64,000 bases of DNA from Tragulus kanchil (GCA_022376925.1 JAIOJX010000004.1:123157123-123221122); one strand, 5' to 3'. Positions 35,589 through 46,515 are shown, counted from the first letter of the stretch. Numbers and translations are program-made. The notes: generated from the letters alone by a model not told the origin.

Positions 35589-35889
35589 TTCTGTTGGGAG
35601 TGGGGTGGGGGCTGGAAGGTATCGTCCAGAGTGCCTCCATGTGATGTCTCCAGCATGGCGGTCTCGGTGTCATCAGAGCTCTTTTGTGGTGGCTGGCTGT
35701 TCCAAAGAGAGTTTCCCAGGAGAACTGGGATGAAGGTGTACAACTTTTTGTGATTTAGTGTTCGAAACCATATAGTTTAGCACATACTGTTGGTTGAAGC
35801 AGTGACAGACCCCTCAGATTCCAAGGATGAAAACAGAAACATGTCTTTTGAAAGGGGTAAGGATCAAAAAGTTTGTGATTATTTTCATA

Positions 35890-36320
35890 AATTACAGCTT
35901 GAATTTATTCATTTAATATTGCGTGTCTAATACATACTAAACACTCGGCTGGGCGTAGGGATAATGAACATAGGCAATAAAACACATGCCCGCAATCCTC
36001 GGTGGGAGAAAAACATGAAAACATAATGAGCACAAATAGCTACATGATAAAAGTAAGTGCTGGCGACTTCCCTGGTGGTCCAGTGTACAGAGGGTCTGGG
36101 TTTGATCCATGGTCAAGGAACTAGACTCGCATGCCACAACTAAGACCCAGTACAGCCAAGGAAATAAATACATGTATAAACAAGTACTGTGAGGAGCTAA
36201 TCTGGTCTGGAGGTCAAGGGAAGAGCTTCCTATAGAAAGGATGTTTCAGCAGAGATCTGAAGGATGAGCAGAATGGAGCCAAGCCGGGGAAGGGACGGAG
36301 CAAAATGGATGCAGACTGAA
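35890..36320 (+). mobile_element. L2 LINE-like region with a SINE inside
   Basis: Text such as 'acactcggctgggcgtaggg', 'aggtcaagggaagagcttcc', 'cagagatctgaaggatgagc' and, further on, 'gtgttcaaggaacagagaac' follows the L2-like ancient repeat order. It continues in the next unit to about 37620. Ancient and diverged; orientation tentative. Confidence 0.5.
36062..36175 (+). mobile_element. Short CHR-type SINE
   Basis: 'gacttccctggtggtccagt' gives the tRNA-like head, 'ggtttgatccatggtcaagg' the B-box region, and 'gcatgccacaactaagaccc' leads straight to an A-rich end. The body is internally deleted. Inserted in the L2-like repeat. Copy at 37164-37277. Confidence 0.8.
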
Positions 36321-37934
36321 ATCCTGGATAATTATAGGATTCTTTGCCTTGAAAAATGTTACCAGAATATGTGTAGCTGTATTATATATGTATAACCCTG
36401 TTGTACAGTCACCTGGCATTAACATGCTATCTCAATCCTCCTGATTTCTTTAACTCTCTCTTTTCCAGTCTCTGGATGACCCAGTTACTATTGCTGCAAA
36501 ACAAACTTTCCCCAGACTTAGTAATGCTCACAGCAACCTTTTTAAAAAAGTATCGTTCACCTAATCAGTAGATCAGAAATTTGGACAAGGCTTGGCTGCA
36601 CAATTCTTTTGCTTCTTGTATCTTCAATTGAAGGCATTCCTTGGGTGGGCTGGTGTGCAGGGCAAAAGATGGTGTCCTTGCTATTCTGGGTTTCTGTTGG
36701 GAGTGGGGTGGGGGCTGGAAGGTATCGTCCAGAGTGCCTCCATGTGATGTCTCCAGCATGGCGGTCTCGGTGTCATCAGAGCTCTTTTGTGGTGGCTGGC
36801 TGTTCCAAAGAGAGTTTCCCAGGAGAACTGGGATGAAGGTGTACAACTTTTTGTGATTTAGTGTTCGAAACCATATAGTTTAGCACATACTGTTGGTTGA
36901 AGCAGTGACAGACCCCTCAGATTCCAAGGATGAAAACAGAAACATGTCTTTTGAAAGGGGTAAGGATCAAAAGTTTGTGATTATTTTCATAAATTACAGC
37001 TTGAATTTATTCATTTAATATTGCGTGTCTAATACATACTAAACACTCGGCTGGGCGTAGGGATAATGAACATAGGCAATAAAACACATGCCCGCAATCC
37101 TCGGTGGGAGAAAAACATGAAAACATAATGAGCACAAATAGCTACATGATAAAAGTAAGTGCTGGCGACTTCCCTGGTGGTCCAGTGTACAGAGGGTCTG
37201 GGTTTGATCCATGGTCAAGGAACTAGACTCGCATGCCACAACTAAGACCCAGTACAGCCAAGGAAATAAATACATGTATAAACAAGTACTGTGAGGAGCT
37301 AATCTGGTCTGGAGGTCAAGGGAAGAGCTTCCTATAGAAAGGATGTTTCAGCAGAGATCTGAAGGATGAGCAGAATGGAGCCAAGCCGGGAAGGGACGGA
37401 GCAGATATGCAGACTGAAGGAAGATTGTCGCAGAAAGTACAGGGTGTTCAAGGAACAGAGAACTGCTATATGGCTGGACACTGAGAGGAAAATGGAAGTG
37501 GCCCAAATCTGGTATACTTTTTAAAGGATTTTGTAAGTTATCACAGAATAAATGACAAGTATTTTTATCAGGTAAGTTGAGACCTGATCAGACCTGAAGT
37601 TTTATTGCAAGTTTGTTTGCTTTGAGCCCCAAGTGAAGGGAGTTATCTTACTCATAATCAGTTTATAGCACAGCATCCTTGACGCATGCTAGGTCCCTTT
37701 CCTCCTCTTAATCTTTTTTCCCTTCATCTTCCTGCTTCCATTGTCCTTTCTTCCATCAAAGGCTACTACTCTAAAGTGATCAATGTAAATCCTTGCTAAG
37801 ATAAATATCATTCAAAGATATCGTTTATTTATCTATTTGATGTTCCATACATTTACATAAAGTATCATGCGCTAGATCTTGTTCAATTTCTTTTTTCCAT
37901 TCTACATTTTATTCCAAAAGTTTACACTTGGGAT

Positions 37935-38150
37935 AGTGGTTAAAAGCATGATCTCTCAAAACTAGAATTTCTCCATTTGAACCCTGAATTTGCCACTTTC
38001 TAGCTATGTGACCTTGAGCAAATTACTTCACCTCTCTATACCTCAGTGTCCACAGTTAGGAATACTATATTGGAACATTGGGCTGAATAAAGATGGTGCA
38101 GATAAACAAACGCCCTGGCAAATAGTAAGTGATGTTAGCTAGTATTATCA
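37935..38150 (+). mobile_element. MIR SINE, near full length
   Basis: 'gtggttaaaagcatgatctc', 'gaatttgccactttctagct', 'tgtgaccttgagcaaattac', 'ctctctatacctcag' and 'ccctggcaaatagtaagtg' follow MIR in plus orientation. Copy at about 39058-39275 through duplication 12. Confidence 0.85.
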
Positions 38151-38295
38151 GTCAGGGTTAGCTAATATTTTTTTTTAAAGAAATTTAAAATTTACTCATT
38201 GAAGTAAAGGAATTGCTGAATTGACAAAATTAAATAGCATCTCCAGATTACTGGTTAGCTTAAGAATCACAAAAGAAAGGGATGAATAGAGTTAG

Positions 38296-38398
38296 GAGCT
38301 CTTCCCTGGTGGCTCAGATGGTAAAGACTGCCTGTAATGCAGGAGACACAAGAGAGACCAGTTCAGTCCCTGGGTGGGGAAGGTCGCCTGGAGAAGGG
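38296..38398 (+). mobile_element. Bov-tA SINE cut at a duplication junction
   Basis: The tRNA head 'ctcttccctggtggctcag' and promoter region are present, then the SINE stops at 'gagaaggg' where copy A of duplication 12 ends. The complete version of the same SINE is at 39420-39640. Confidence 0.88.
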
Positions 38399-39419
38399 AA
38401 AAACCACAAGAAGCCAGTAGAAGGAGCTAATCTGGTCTGGAGGTCAAGGGAAGAGCTTCCTATAGAAAGGATGTTTCAGCAGAGATCTGAAGGATGAGCA
38501 GAATGGAGCCAAGCCGGGAAGGGACGGAGCAGATATGCAGACTGAAGGAAGATTGTCGAGAAAGTACAGGGTGTTCAAGGAACAGAGAACTGCTATATGG
38601 CTGGACACTGAGAGGAAAATGGAAGTGGCCCAAATCTGGTATACTTTTTAAAGGATTTTGTAAGTTATCACAGAATAAATGACAAGTATTTTTATCAGGT
38701 AAGTTGAGACCTGATCAGACCTGAAGTTTTATTGCAAGTTTGTTTGCTTTGAGCCCCAAGTGAAGGGAGTTATCTTACTCATAATCAGTTTATAGCACAG
38801 CATCCTTGACGCATGCTAGGTCCCTTTCCTCCTCTTAATCTTTTTCCTTCATCTTCCTGCTTCCATTGTCCTTTCTTCCATCAAAGGCTACTACTCTAAA
38901 GTGATCAATGTAAATCCTTGCTAAGATAAATATCATTCAAAGATATCGTTTATTTATCTATTTGATGTTCCATACATTTACATAAAGTATCATGCGCTAG
39001 ATCTTGTTCAATTTCTTTTTTCCATTCTACATTTTATTCCAAAAGTTTACACTTGGGATAGTGGTTAAAAGCATGATCTCTCAAAACTAGAATTTCTCCA
39101 TTTGAACCCTGAATTTGCCACTTTCTAGCTATGTGACCTTGAGCAAATTACTTCACCTCTCTATACCTCAGTGTCCACAGTTAGGAATACTATATTGGAA
39201 CATTGGGCTGAATAAAGATGGTGCAGATAAACAAACGCCCTGGCAAATAGTAAGTGATGTTAGCTAGTATTATCAGTCAGGGTTAGCTAATATTTTTTTT
39301 TAAAGAAATTTAAAATTTACTCATTGAAGTAAAGGAATTGCTGAATTGACAAAATTAAATAGCATCTCCAGATTACTGGTTAGCTTAAGAATCACAAAAG
39401 AAAGGGATGAATAGAGTTA

Positions 39420-39640
39420 GGAGCTCTTCCCTGGTGGCTCAGATGGTAAAGACTGCCTGTAATGCAGGAGACACAAGAGAGACCAGTTCAGTCCCTGGGT
39501 GGGGAAGGTCGCCTGGAGAAGGGCATGACAACTCACTCCAGCATTCTTGCCTGGACAATCCCATGGACAGAGGAGCCTGGAGGGATACAGTCCATGGGGT
39601 TGTATAGAGTTGGACACAACTGAAGTGACAGCATGCGGGC
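39420..39640 (+). mobile_element. Bov-tA SINE 1, full length
   Basis: tRNA-Glu-like head ('cttccctggtggctcagatg'), B-box-like region, then the BovB-derived tail ('attcttgcctggacaatccc', 'tacagtccatggggttg', 'gttggacacaactgaag'). Typical ruminant structure. It supplies the right half of the chimeric SINE at 39952-40163. Confidence 0.9.
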
Positions 39641-40560
39641 ACATAGTTCACTAAAAGTTCACTATCATCCTGGGTTCACTGTTTCTGAGCACTGAATAGG
39701 GTTGTCATCTGCCTCCACCCCATTTGGCTTATGTAGTCCCCTGGTGATAGACAACACGGAATCCAATGCCCTGTTACACCATTTCTCTGTTATGAGTCTA
39801 TACAAGAGTTACTCTGAGGAACAGAAGTAATATTGGCAAGTCACAGGATGTGTGTTTACCCAGATCCACACAATACTGCTAAATTGCTCTCTAGGACGGC
39901 TATAATAGTTTATACTCTTAACTAACTGAGGCAGGGGTATGTAGGCCTGGGTGAGCTTTCCTAGTGGCTCAATGGTAATGAACTCACCTGCTAGTGTAGA
40001 AGACCTGGGTTGGATCCCTAGCTTGGGACAATCCCTTGGAGAAGGGCATGACAACTCACTCCAGCATTCTTGCCTGGACAATCCCATGGACAGAGGAGCC
40101 TGGAGGGATACAGTCCATGGGGTTGTATAGAGTTGGACACAACTGAAGTGACAGCATGCGGGCACATAGTTCACTAAAAGTTCACTATCATCCTGGGTTC
40201 ACTGTTTCTGAGCACTGAATAGGGTTGTCATCTGCCTCCACCCCATTTGGCTTATGTAGTCCCCTGGTGATAGACAACACGGAATCCAATGCCCTGTTAC
40301 ACCATTTCTCTGTTATGAGTCTATACAAGAGTTACTCTGAGGAACAGAAGTAATATTGGCAAGTCACAGGATGTGTGTTTACCCAGATCCACACAATACT
40401 GCTAAATTGCTCTCTAGGACGGCTATAATAGTTTATACTCTTAACTAACTGAGGCAGGGGTATGTAGGCCTGGGTGAGCTTTCCTAGTGGCTCAATGGTA
40501 ATGAACTCACCTGCTAGTGTAGAAGACCTGGGTTGGATCCCTAGCTTGGGACAATCCCTT
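39515..40560. repeat. Direct duplication 13 (unit 523 bp) between two SINEs
   Basis: Copy A 39515-40037 and copy B 40038-40560 with exactly equal offset (523) and no difference seen. Both ends of the unit lie at TGGAGAAGG within Bov-tA SINEs in direct orientation. The order is SINE 1, spacer, chimeric SINE, spacer, SINE 2. The unit length is half that of every other duplication in the window. Confidence 0.93.
39952..40163 (+). mobile_element. Chimeric Bov-tA SINE (SINE 2 head, SINE 1 tail)
   Basis: The left part ('gctttcctagtggctcaatg' to 'gacaatcccttggagaagg') equals the head of SINE 2 at 40474. From 'ggcatgacaactcactcc' onward it equals the tail of SINE 1. The switch occurs within the nine bases TGGAGAAGG shared by both parents. 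Confidence 0.9.
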
Positions 40561-40688
40561 GGAGAAGGAAATGGCAACTCACTCTAGTATTCTTGCCTGG
40601 GAAATCCCATGGACAGAGGATCCTGGCAGGCTGTAGTCCATGAGTTGCAAAGAGTGGGACATGACTCAGCTACTAAGTAACAACCAAT
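40474..40688 (+). mobile_element. Bov-tA SINE 2, full length
   Basis: Head 'gctttcctagtggctcaatg', then 'ggagaaggaaatggcaactc', 'attcttgcctgggaaatccc', 'ggctgtagtccatgag' and 'gggacatgactcag'. It differs from SINE 1 at many positions, which makes the chimera at 39952 diagnosable. Confidence 0.9.
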
Positions 40689-41286
40689 GTAGGCACAAAT
40701 GTAGGCCTGCACATCTTGGGACTGTTGAGGACAATGTTGAATGTCAAGTCCAGCACTCCCTGGGGGTCAGGGTGAGGGGGATGACAAGGCTTTCTTGGCC
40801 TCCCTTGAGTCCTGACATCTTATTTCTCCCACTCTCCTCTGTGCCACAGATGTTGGTTCCCAGGGCACTCAGTAATAAATATTCTGCATGCTAAACTTTG
40901 CTTCCTGGAGAACCTCAGCCTGTCTCTATGCTATTTGTCAACTAAATTTTTAAACATTTTAAAATTATTTGAATGCTCAATCTCAAATAGGTACAACATA
41001 CCAACCAACGAGAAGAAGGTCACCTAATTTTGTCACACTATTGAAATAATTGTTTTTAGGAAAATACACTTTTTTTCTGTTCTTCTTCCTCTGTTTTTGA
41101 AAAAACTAGTTGCTCCCTGCAGCTCTAATCAGGAAGTAAAATATTGAAAGACAGCAGATTATGCCACCCAAAATTATGCTTCTTTGGCATAAAGATTATT
41201 TTGAGCTAATTATTTGTGGAGAAACTGCAGACCCAGGGGAAGTTCTGAAACTGTAATTACATTAGAAAGGGGACCTGTACAAGGAT
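40689..41286. other. No recognised feature
   Basis: Single-copy-looking DNA, A/T-rich to the right. No gene or named repeat identified. Confidence 0.45.
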
Positions 41287-42306
41287 GAGAGCTACCGTTC
41301 AGTCGCTCAGTCATGTCCGACTGTGACCACAAGGACTGCGGCACGCCAGACTTCTCTGTCCTTCACTGTCTCCTGGAGTTTGCTCAAACTGCTGTCCATT
41401 GACTCGATGATTCCAACCTTCTCATTCTCTGTCTCCCCCTTCTCCTCCCTGCCTCAGTCTTTTCCACCATCAGAGTCTTTTCCATGAGGCAGCTCTTCAC
41501 ATCAGGTGAACAAAGTATTGGAGCTTCAGTTTCAGCATCAGTCCTTCCAATGAATATTCAGGGTTGACTTCCTTTAGGATTGACTGGTGTTACCTCCTTG
41601 CTGTCTGAGGGCCTCTCAAAAGTCTTCTCTGATACCACATATTGAAAGCATCAATTCTTCAGCACTCAGCCTTCTTTATGGTCCATCTCTCATATCTGTA
41701 CATGACTTGGAAAAAAACAAAACAAAACATAGCTTTGACTATATGGATTATTATTTTTTAAAATTTTCCAGCAAACACCTCTACCAGGTGATATTGTCCA
41801 TTTTAAGAGCTGAGACCATTGAAGTACAGATAGGGTAAGTGACCTGGCCAGGTCATGTGGGTTAAGTTGGGGTAGCCTAACAGGAAGTGAAAGGACAGGA
41901 AGGGAAGAGGTGGAGTCGGGGTGCCCAGGAGCAGGCAAGCTGGGACTTATCTCGCAAAGGTCAGGCAGCAGATCTGGCAGCACAGCTGAGGTGGTGCTGG
42001 CCCTGTCTCCTCCATACTGGCCACTCGACCTTGTTTATTTTTCCACTACACACCCAGTTTGCCCTTTTGGCATCAATCAAGTTGATATTAACTATGTGGA
42101 TTTTTGTCAGCAAAGTGATTTCTGTTTTTCAATATGCTGCCTAGGTTTGTCATAGTATTTCTTCCAAGGATCAAACGTCTTTTAATTTCGTGACTGCGGT
42201 TACCGTCTGTGGTGATTTTGGAGGCCGAGAAAATAAAGTCTGTCACTGTTTCCATGGCCCATCTATTTGCCCGGAAGGGTTGGGACTGGATGCCATGATT
42301 TTAGGC
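41287..42306 (-). mobile_element. BovB LINE 3' region, interrupted
   Basis: The complement of the BovB 3' end starts near 'gttcagtcgctcagtcatg' and proceeds through 'cagcactcagccttctttatg'. It is interrupted at 41750-42090 and resumes with 'tttgtcagcaaagtgatttc', 'tatgctgcctaggtttgtca' and 'gatgccatgattttagg'. It lacks a coding frame. Duplication 14 repeats its right portion at about 42704-43390. Confidence 0.88.
41750..42090 (-). mobile_element. MIR-bearing insert in BovB, probable retrocopy
   Basis: A 341-bp non-BovB segment flanked by 'actatatggatt' (41738-41749) and 'actatgtggatt' (42091-42102), 11 of 12 bases alike. Its left edge is T-rich, as expected for an A tail of a minus-strand retrocopy. 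Inside, 41798-41868 resembles MIR read in reverse ('attttaagagctgagacc', 'agggtaagtgacctggcc'). MIR is far older than BovB, so the insert is a copied genomic transcript or transduced segment, not a new MIR jump. Copy at 42834-43174. Confidence 0.6.
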
Positions 42307-42424
42307 AAGAATTCTGGAGTAGGTAGCCATTACCTTCTCCAGGGGATCCTCCTGACCCAGGGATAGAATCTAGGTCTCCTGCATTTCAGGTGTATTCTTG
42401 ACCAGCTGAGCCATCAAGAAGCTC
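42307..42424 (-). mobile_element. Bov-tA SINE fragment
   Basis: 'caagaattctggagtaggta', 'cttctccaggggatcctcct', 'gacccagggatagaatc', 'gtctcctgcatttcagg' and 'gagccatcaagaagc' give a Bov-tA in reverse with the head at the right. It begins immediately where BovB stops. Copy at 43391-43508. Confidence 0.82.
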
Positions 42425-42703
42425 GGATAACTATTATCAGAGCTAACAGTCACCTGAGGTGCCTCCCTTCGAGGCAGGGGACATTTGTTTAACAAATCTT
42501 TCACTTCCACTTTTCACCTTTCTATGACTTGCCTTCTCCCTCTTTGAAACCCAGACCTTCAGCACTCTCATTAGGACAGGGCTGTACATAAGTCTCAGTT
42601 GTCTGGCTGCCTTTTGAGTCTTCCATCGTTGGAAGGCTCCTTAAATAAGAACATAATTAAAATAGTGGTTTTTTCCTGTTTATCTTTATGTCAACTTAAT
42701 TTT
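42425..42703. other. Single-copy DNA, no recognised feature
   Basis: Repeated at 43509-43793 and partly at 44619-44885 by duplications 14 and 15. No gene seen. Continues to 43883 as A/T-rich DNA. Confidence 0.45.
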
Positions 42704-43520
42704 AAGTCTTCTCTGATACCACATATTGAAAGCATCAATTCTTCAGCACTCAGCCTTCTTTATGGTCCATCTCTCATATCTGTACATGACTTGGAAAAAA
42801 ACAAAACAAAACATAGCTTTGACTATATGGATTATTATTTTTTAAAATTTTCCAGCAAACACCTCTACCAGGTGATATTGTCCATTTTAAGAGCTGAGAC
42901 CATTGAAGTACAGATAGGGTAAGTGACCTGGCCAGGTCATGTGGGTTAAGTTGGGGTAGCCTAACAGGAAGTGAAAGGACAGGAAGGGAAGAGGTGGAGT
43001 CGGGGTGCCCAGGAGCAGGCAAGCTGGGACTTATCTCGCAAAGGTCAGGCAGCAGATCTGGCAGCACAGCTGAGGTGGTGCTGGCCCTGTCTCCTCCATA
43101 CTGGCCACTCGACCTTGTTTATTTTTCCACTACACACCCAGTTTGCCCTTTTGGCATCAATCAAGTTGATATTAACTATGTGGATTTTTGTCAGCAAAGT
43201 GATTTCTGTTTTTCAATATGCTGCCTAGGTTTGTCATAGTATTTCTTCCAAGGATCAAACGTCTTTTAATTTCGTGACTGCGGTTACCGTCTGTGGTGAT
43301 TTTGGAGGCCGAGAAAATAAAGTCTGTCACTGTTTCCATGGCCCATCTATTTGCCCGGAAGGGTTGGGACTGGATGCCATGATTTTAGGCAAGAATTCTG
43401 GAGTAGGTAGCCATTACCTTCTCCAGGGGATCCTCCTGACCCAGGGATAGAATCTAGGTCTCCTGCATTTCAGGTGTATTCTTGACCAGCTGAGCCATCA
43501 AGAAGCTCGGATAACTATTA

Positions 43521-45671
43521 TCAGAGCTAACAGTCACCTGAGGTGCCTCCCTTCGAGGCAGGGGACATTTGTTTAACAAATCTTTCACTTCCACTTTTCA
43601 CCTTTCTATGACTTGCCTTCTCCCTCTTTGAAACCCAGACCTTCAGCACTCTCATTAGGACAGGGCTGTACATAAGTCTCAGTTGTCTGGCTGCCTTTTG
43701 AGTCTTCCATCGTTGGAAGGCTCCTTAAATAAGAACATAATTAAAATAGTGGTTTTTTCCTGTTTATCTTTATGTCAACTTAATTTTTAAGTCAGCCACA
43801 GAACCTAGAAGAGTAGAGTGGAGAAGTTTTCCTCTCATACAATATTAACATATTTTTCTTTTTTTTGCGAATTAGCACATGAATTTTCTAAAATCTATTT
43901 TTAATTGGAGGACAGTTGCTTTATGGTGTTGGTTTCTGCTATACAACAATAAATCAGCTACAAGTATACATATATCCCCTCCTTATTGAGCCTCCCTCAC
44001 CCCCGCCCCCCAGTCCATCCCTCTGGGTCCTTATAGACCACCAAGCAGAGCACCGGCTATGCAGCTGCTTTGTTTTAGCTCTCTGTTTTACAGATGGTAA
44101 TATATGTATATATGCCAGTGCTACTCTCAGTTCATCCTACACTCTCCTTCCCCTACAGCGTCCACAAGTCTGTTCTCTATGTATGTGTTTCTATTCTTGC
44201 CCTGCAAGTAGGTTCATCAGTACCATTTTTCTAGATTCCATATATATGCATTAATTGTTAATACCTGATTTTTTTTCTGTTTATGAACTTCATTCTGTAT
44301 GATAGACTATAGGTTCATCCACCTCAATACAATTGACTCAATTTCATTCCTTTTTAACGACTAAGTAATATTCCATTGTATGTATGTACTCCATGACTTC
44401 TTTAGCCATTCATTTGCTGATGGACCTCTAAGTTGCTTCCATATCCTTTGCCAACGGTGATGCCATGAACATTGGGGTACATGTCTTTTTTAAAAAAATG
44501 ATTTATTTTTGGCTGTGCTGGGTCTTAGTTGCTGTGCATGGGCTTTCTCTAGTTGTGGTGAGTAGGGGCTATTCTCTGCATGGGCCTTTCTTTTGTTGGA
44601 GCAGGTACTACCAGTGCCTCAGAGCTAACAGTCACCTGAGGTGCCTTTGAGGCAGGGGACATTTGTTTAACAAATCTTTCACTTCCACTTTTCACCTTTC
44701 TATGACTTGCCTTCTCCCTCTTTGAAACCCAGACCTTCAGCACTCTCATTAGGACAGGGCTGTACATAAGTCTCAGTTGTCTGGCTGCCTTTTGAGTCTT
44801 CCATCGTTGGAAGGCTCCTTAAATAAGAACATAATTAAAATAGTGGTTTTTTCCTGTTTATCTTTATGTCAACTTAATTTTTAAGTCAGCCACAGAACCT
44901 AGAAGAGTAGAGTGGAGAAGTTTTCCTCTCATACAATATTAACATATTTTTCTTTTTTTTGCGAATTAGCACATGAATTTTCTAAAATCTATTTTTAATT
45001 GGAGGACAGTTGCTTTATGGTGTTGGTTTCTGCTATACAACAATAAATCAGCTACAAGTATACATATATCCCCTCCTTATTGAGCCTCCCTCACCCCCGC
45101 CCCCCAGTCCATCCCTCTGGGTCCTTATAGACCACCAAGCAGAGCACCGGCTATGCAGCTGCTTTGTTTTAGCTCTCTGTTTTACAGATGGTAATATATG
45201 TATATATGCCAGTGCTACTCTCAGTTCATCCTACACTCTCCTTCCCCTACAGCGTCCACAAGTCTGTTCTCTATGTATGTGTTTCTATTCTTGCCCTGCA
45301 AGTAGGTTCATCAGTACCATTTTTCTAGATTCCATATATATGCATTAATTGTTAATACCTGATTTTTTTTCTGTTTATGAACTTCATTCTGTATGATAGA
45401 CTATAGGTTCATCCACCTCAATACAATTGACTCAATTTCATTCCTTTTTAACGACTAAGTAATATTCCATTGTATGTATGTACTCCATGACTTCTTTAGC
45501 CATTCATTTGCTGATGGACCTCTAAGTTGCTTCCATATCCTTTGCCAACGGTGATGCCATGAACATTGGGGTACATGTCTTTTTTAAAAAAATGATTTAT
45601 TTTTGGCTGTGCTGGGTCTTAGTTGCTGTGCATGGGCTTTCTCTAGTTGTGGTGAGTAGGGGCTATTCTCT
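43521..45671. repeat. Direct tandem duplication 15 (unit about 1.09 kb)
   Basis: Copy A 43521-44577, 41 filler bases (44578-44618), copy B 44619-45671. A net 4-base loss lies about 25 bases into copy B. The filler weakly resembles the continuation of the CHR-2 SINE, as a poor-quality sequence end would. The junction falls inside that SINE. Confidence 0.94.
43884..44487 (-). mobile_element. L1 LINE 3' region
   Basis: The complement of an L1 3' untranslated region and ORF2 end: 'attggaggacagttgcttta', 'tctattcttgccctgcaag', 'agtaatattccattgtatg' and 'gccatgaacattggggtaca'. Copy at 44978-45582. After the SINE cluster the same L1 continues at 46108. Confidence 0.85.
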
Positions 45672-45826
45672 AGCTTCAGTGCTTGAGCTTCTCATAGAGG
45701 TGGCTTCTTTTGTTGCAGAAGCAGCCTTTTAAAGCATTCAGGGTTCAGTAGCTGTAGTGTGTGGGCTCTGAAGCATGGACTCAGTAGCTGTGTCTCATAG
45801 GCTTAGTTGTCCCATTGTGTGTCTTT
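45573..45826 (-). mobile_element. CHR-2 type SINE lacking the tRNA head
   Basis: 'tttttggctgtgctgggtct', 'gggctttctctagttgtgg' and 'gtggcttcttttgttgcag' give CHR-2 in reverse. It stops at 'cttagttgt' before the head and passes straight into L1 text, so it is 5'-truncated. The left part of an identical copy sits at 44488-44577, cut by the duplication junction. A younger SINE is inserted at its right edge. Confidence 0.8.
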
Positions 45827-46107
45827 TTTTTTTTTTTGGCCACTTCCTGGCCACTTCCATTGGTCTTTCATTTATCCATTTTCATCCATCTTTTGTTCTT
45901 TTGGCTCCTGTGGGCCTCCCATCGCGGCGGCCTCTGTTGTCGCAGAGCACCGACTCTGGACGCATGCGCCCCAGAGCTCCGACTCGATAATTGGACATAT
46001 TGGTCCAGCTGCTCCGCGGCACGTGGGATCTTCCCAGGCCAGGGATCGAACCGGCACCCCTTGCACTGCAGGGCTGTGTCTTTACCCACTGGACCACCAA
46101 AGAGGCC
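45827..46107 (-). mobile_element. Young CHR-like SINE
   Basis: Head complement 'ggaccaccaaagaggccc' at the right, 'gggatcgaaccggcacccc', body 'catcgcggcggcctctgttg' and 'acgcatgcgccccagagc', then 'ccattggtctttcattt' and a T run. A perfect 16-base target-site duplication (cccattgtgtgtcttt) lies at 45811-45826 and 46108-46123. Unlike its neighbour it lacks the G-rich block. Confidence 0.93.
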
Positions 46108-46183
46108 CCCATTGTGTGTCTTTCTGAATTATAGTTTTCTCAGGGTATGTGCCCAGTAGAGGGATTGCTGGATCATACGGTAG

Positions 46184-46515
46184 GGTTTTTTTTTTTTTTT
46201 TTGTCTTTTTTGGGAGGGGAGTGGGGGCGGGTTGGGGAGGGAGGGGGTGGGTGGACCACTTCTATTACTCTTTCATTTATTCAGTTTCATCCATCTTTGG
46301 TTTTTTTTTTTTTTTTTTTGGCCCATATAGGCCTCCCATTCTGTTGTCACAGAGCACCAGCTCTGGGCACATGCGCTCCAGAGCTCCGGCTCCATAATTG
46401 GACACATCTATCCAGCCACTCCGCGGCACGTGGGATCTTCCCAGGCTAGGGATCGAACCGGCGCCCCTTGCACTGCAAGGCGGTGTCCTTACCCACTGGA
46501 CCACCAGGGAAGCCC
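46184..46515 (-). mobile_element. Young CHR-like SINE with G-rich block
   Basis: Same head and body as the elements at 23593 and 30357. The plus-strand G-rich block is at 46211-46254, with T runs at 46184 and inside the body near 46300-46320. Target-site duplication 9 of 10 (catacggtag at 46174-46183, catatggtag at 46516-46525) within L1. Confidence 0.92.

Larger units (their letters stand above)
35213..37418. repeat. Direct tandem duplication 11 (unit about 1.10 kb)
   Basis: Copy A 35213-36319 and copy B 36316-37418, offset 1103 falling to 1098. Shared CTGAA at the junction. The last 30 bases of copy A are garbled against copy B ('gagcaaaatggatgcag' against 'gagcagatatgcag'). Starts inside copy B of duplication 10. 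Confidence 0.95.
37294..39523. repeat. Direct tandem duplication 12 (unit about 1.13 kb)
   Basis: Copy A 37294-38398, 23 filler bases (38399-38421), copy B 38422-39523; offset 1128 then 1125. Losses of single bases occur in the left part of copy B (near 38555 and 38838). Copy A stops inside a Bov-tA SINE at 'gagaaggg', the same SINE position that is the crossover point of duplication 13. Confidence 0.95.
41620..43793. repeat. Direct tandem duplication 14 (unit about 1.08 kb)
   Basis: Copy A 41620-42703 and copy B 42704-43793, offset 1084, shared AAGTC at the junction. Identical apart from a one-base change in a T run at the right end. The segment 42437-42703 also appears a third time at 44619 through duplication 15. 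Confidence 0.95.

Noticed and set aside
43916..44254. 112-codon plus-strand frame, present twice
   Set aside because: It is antisense to an L1 3' region, and its repetition comes from duplication 15, not from selection.
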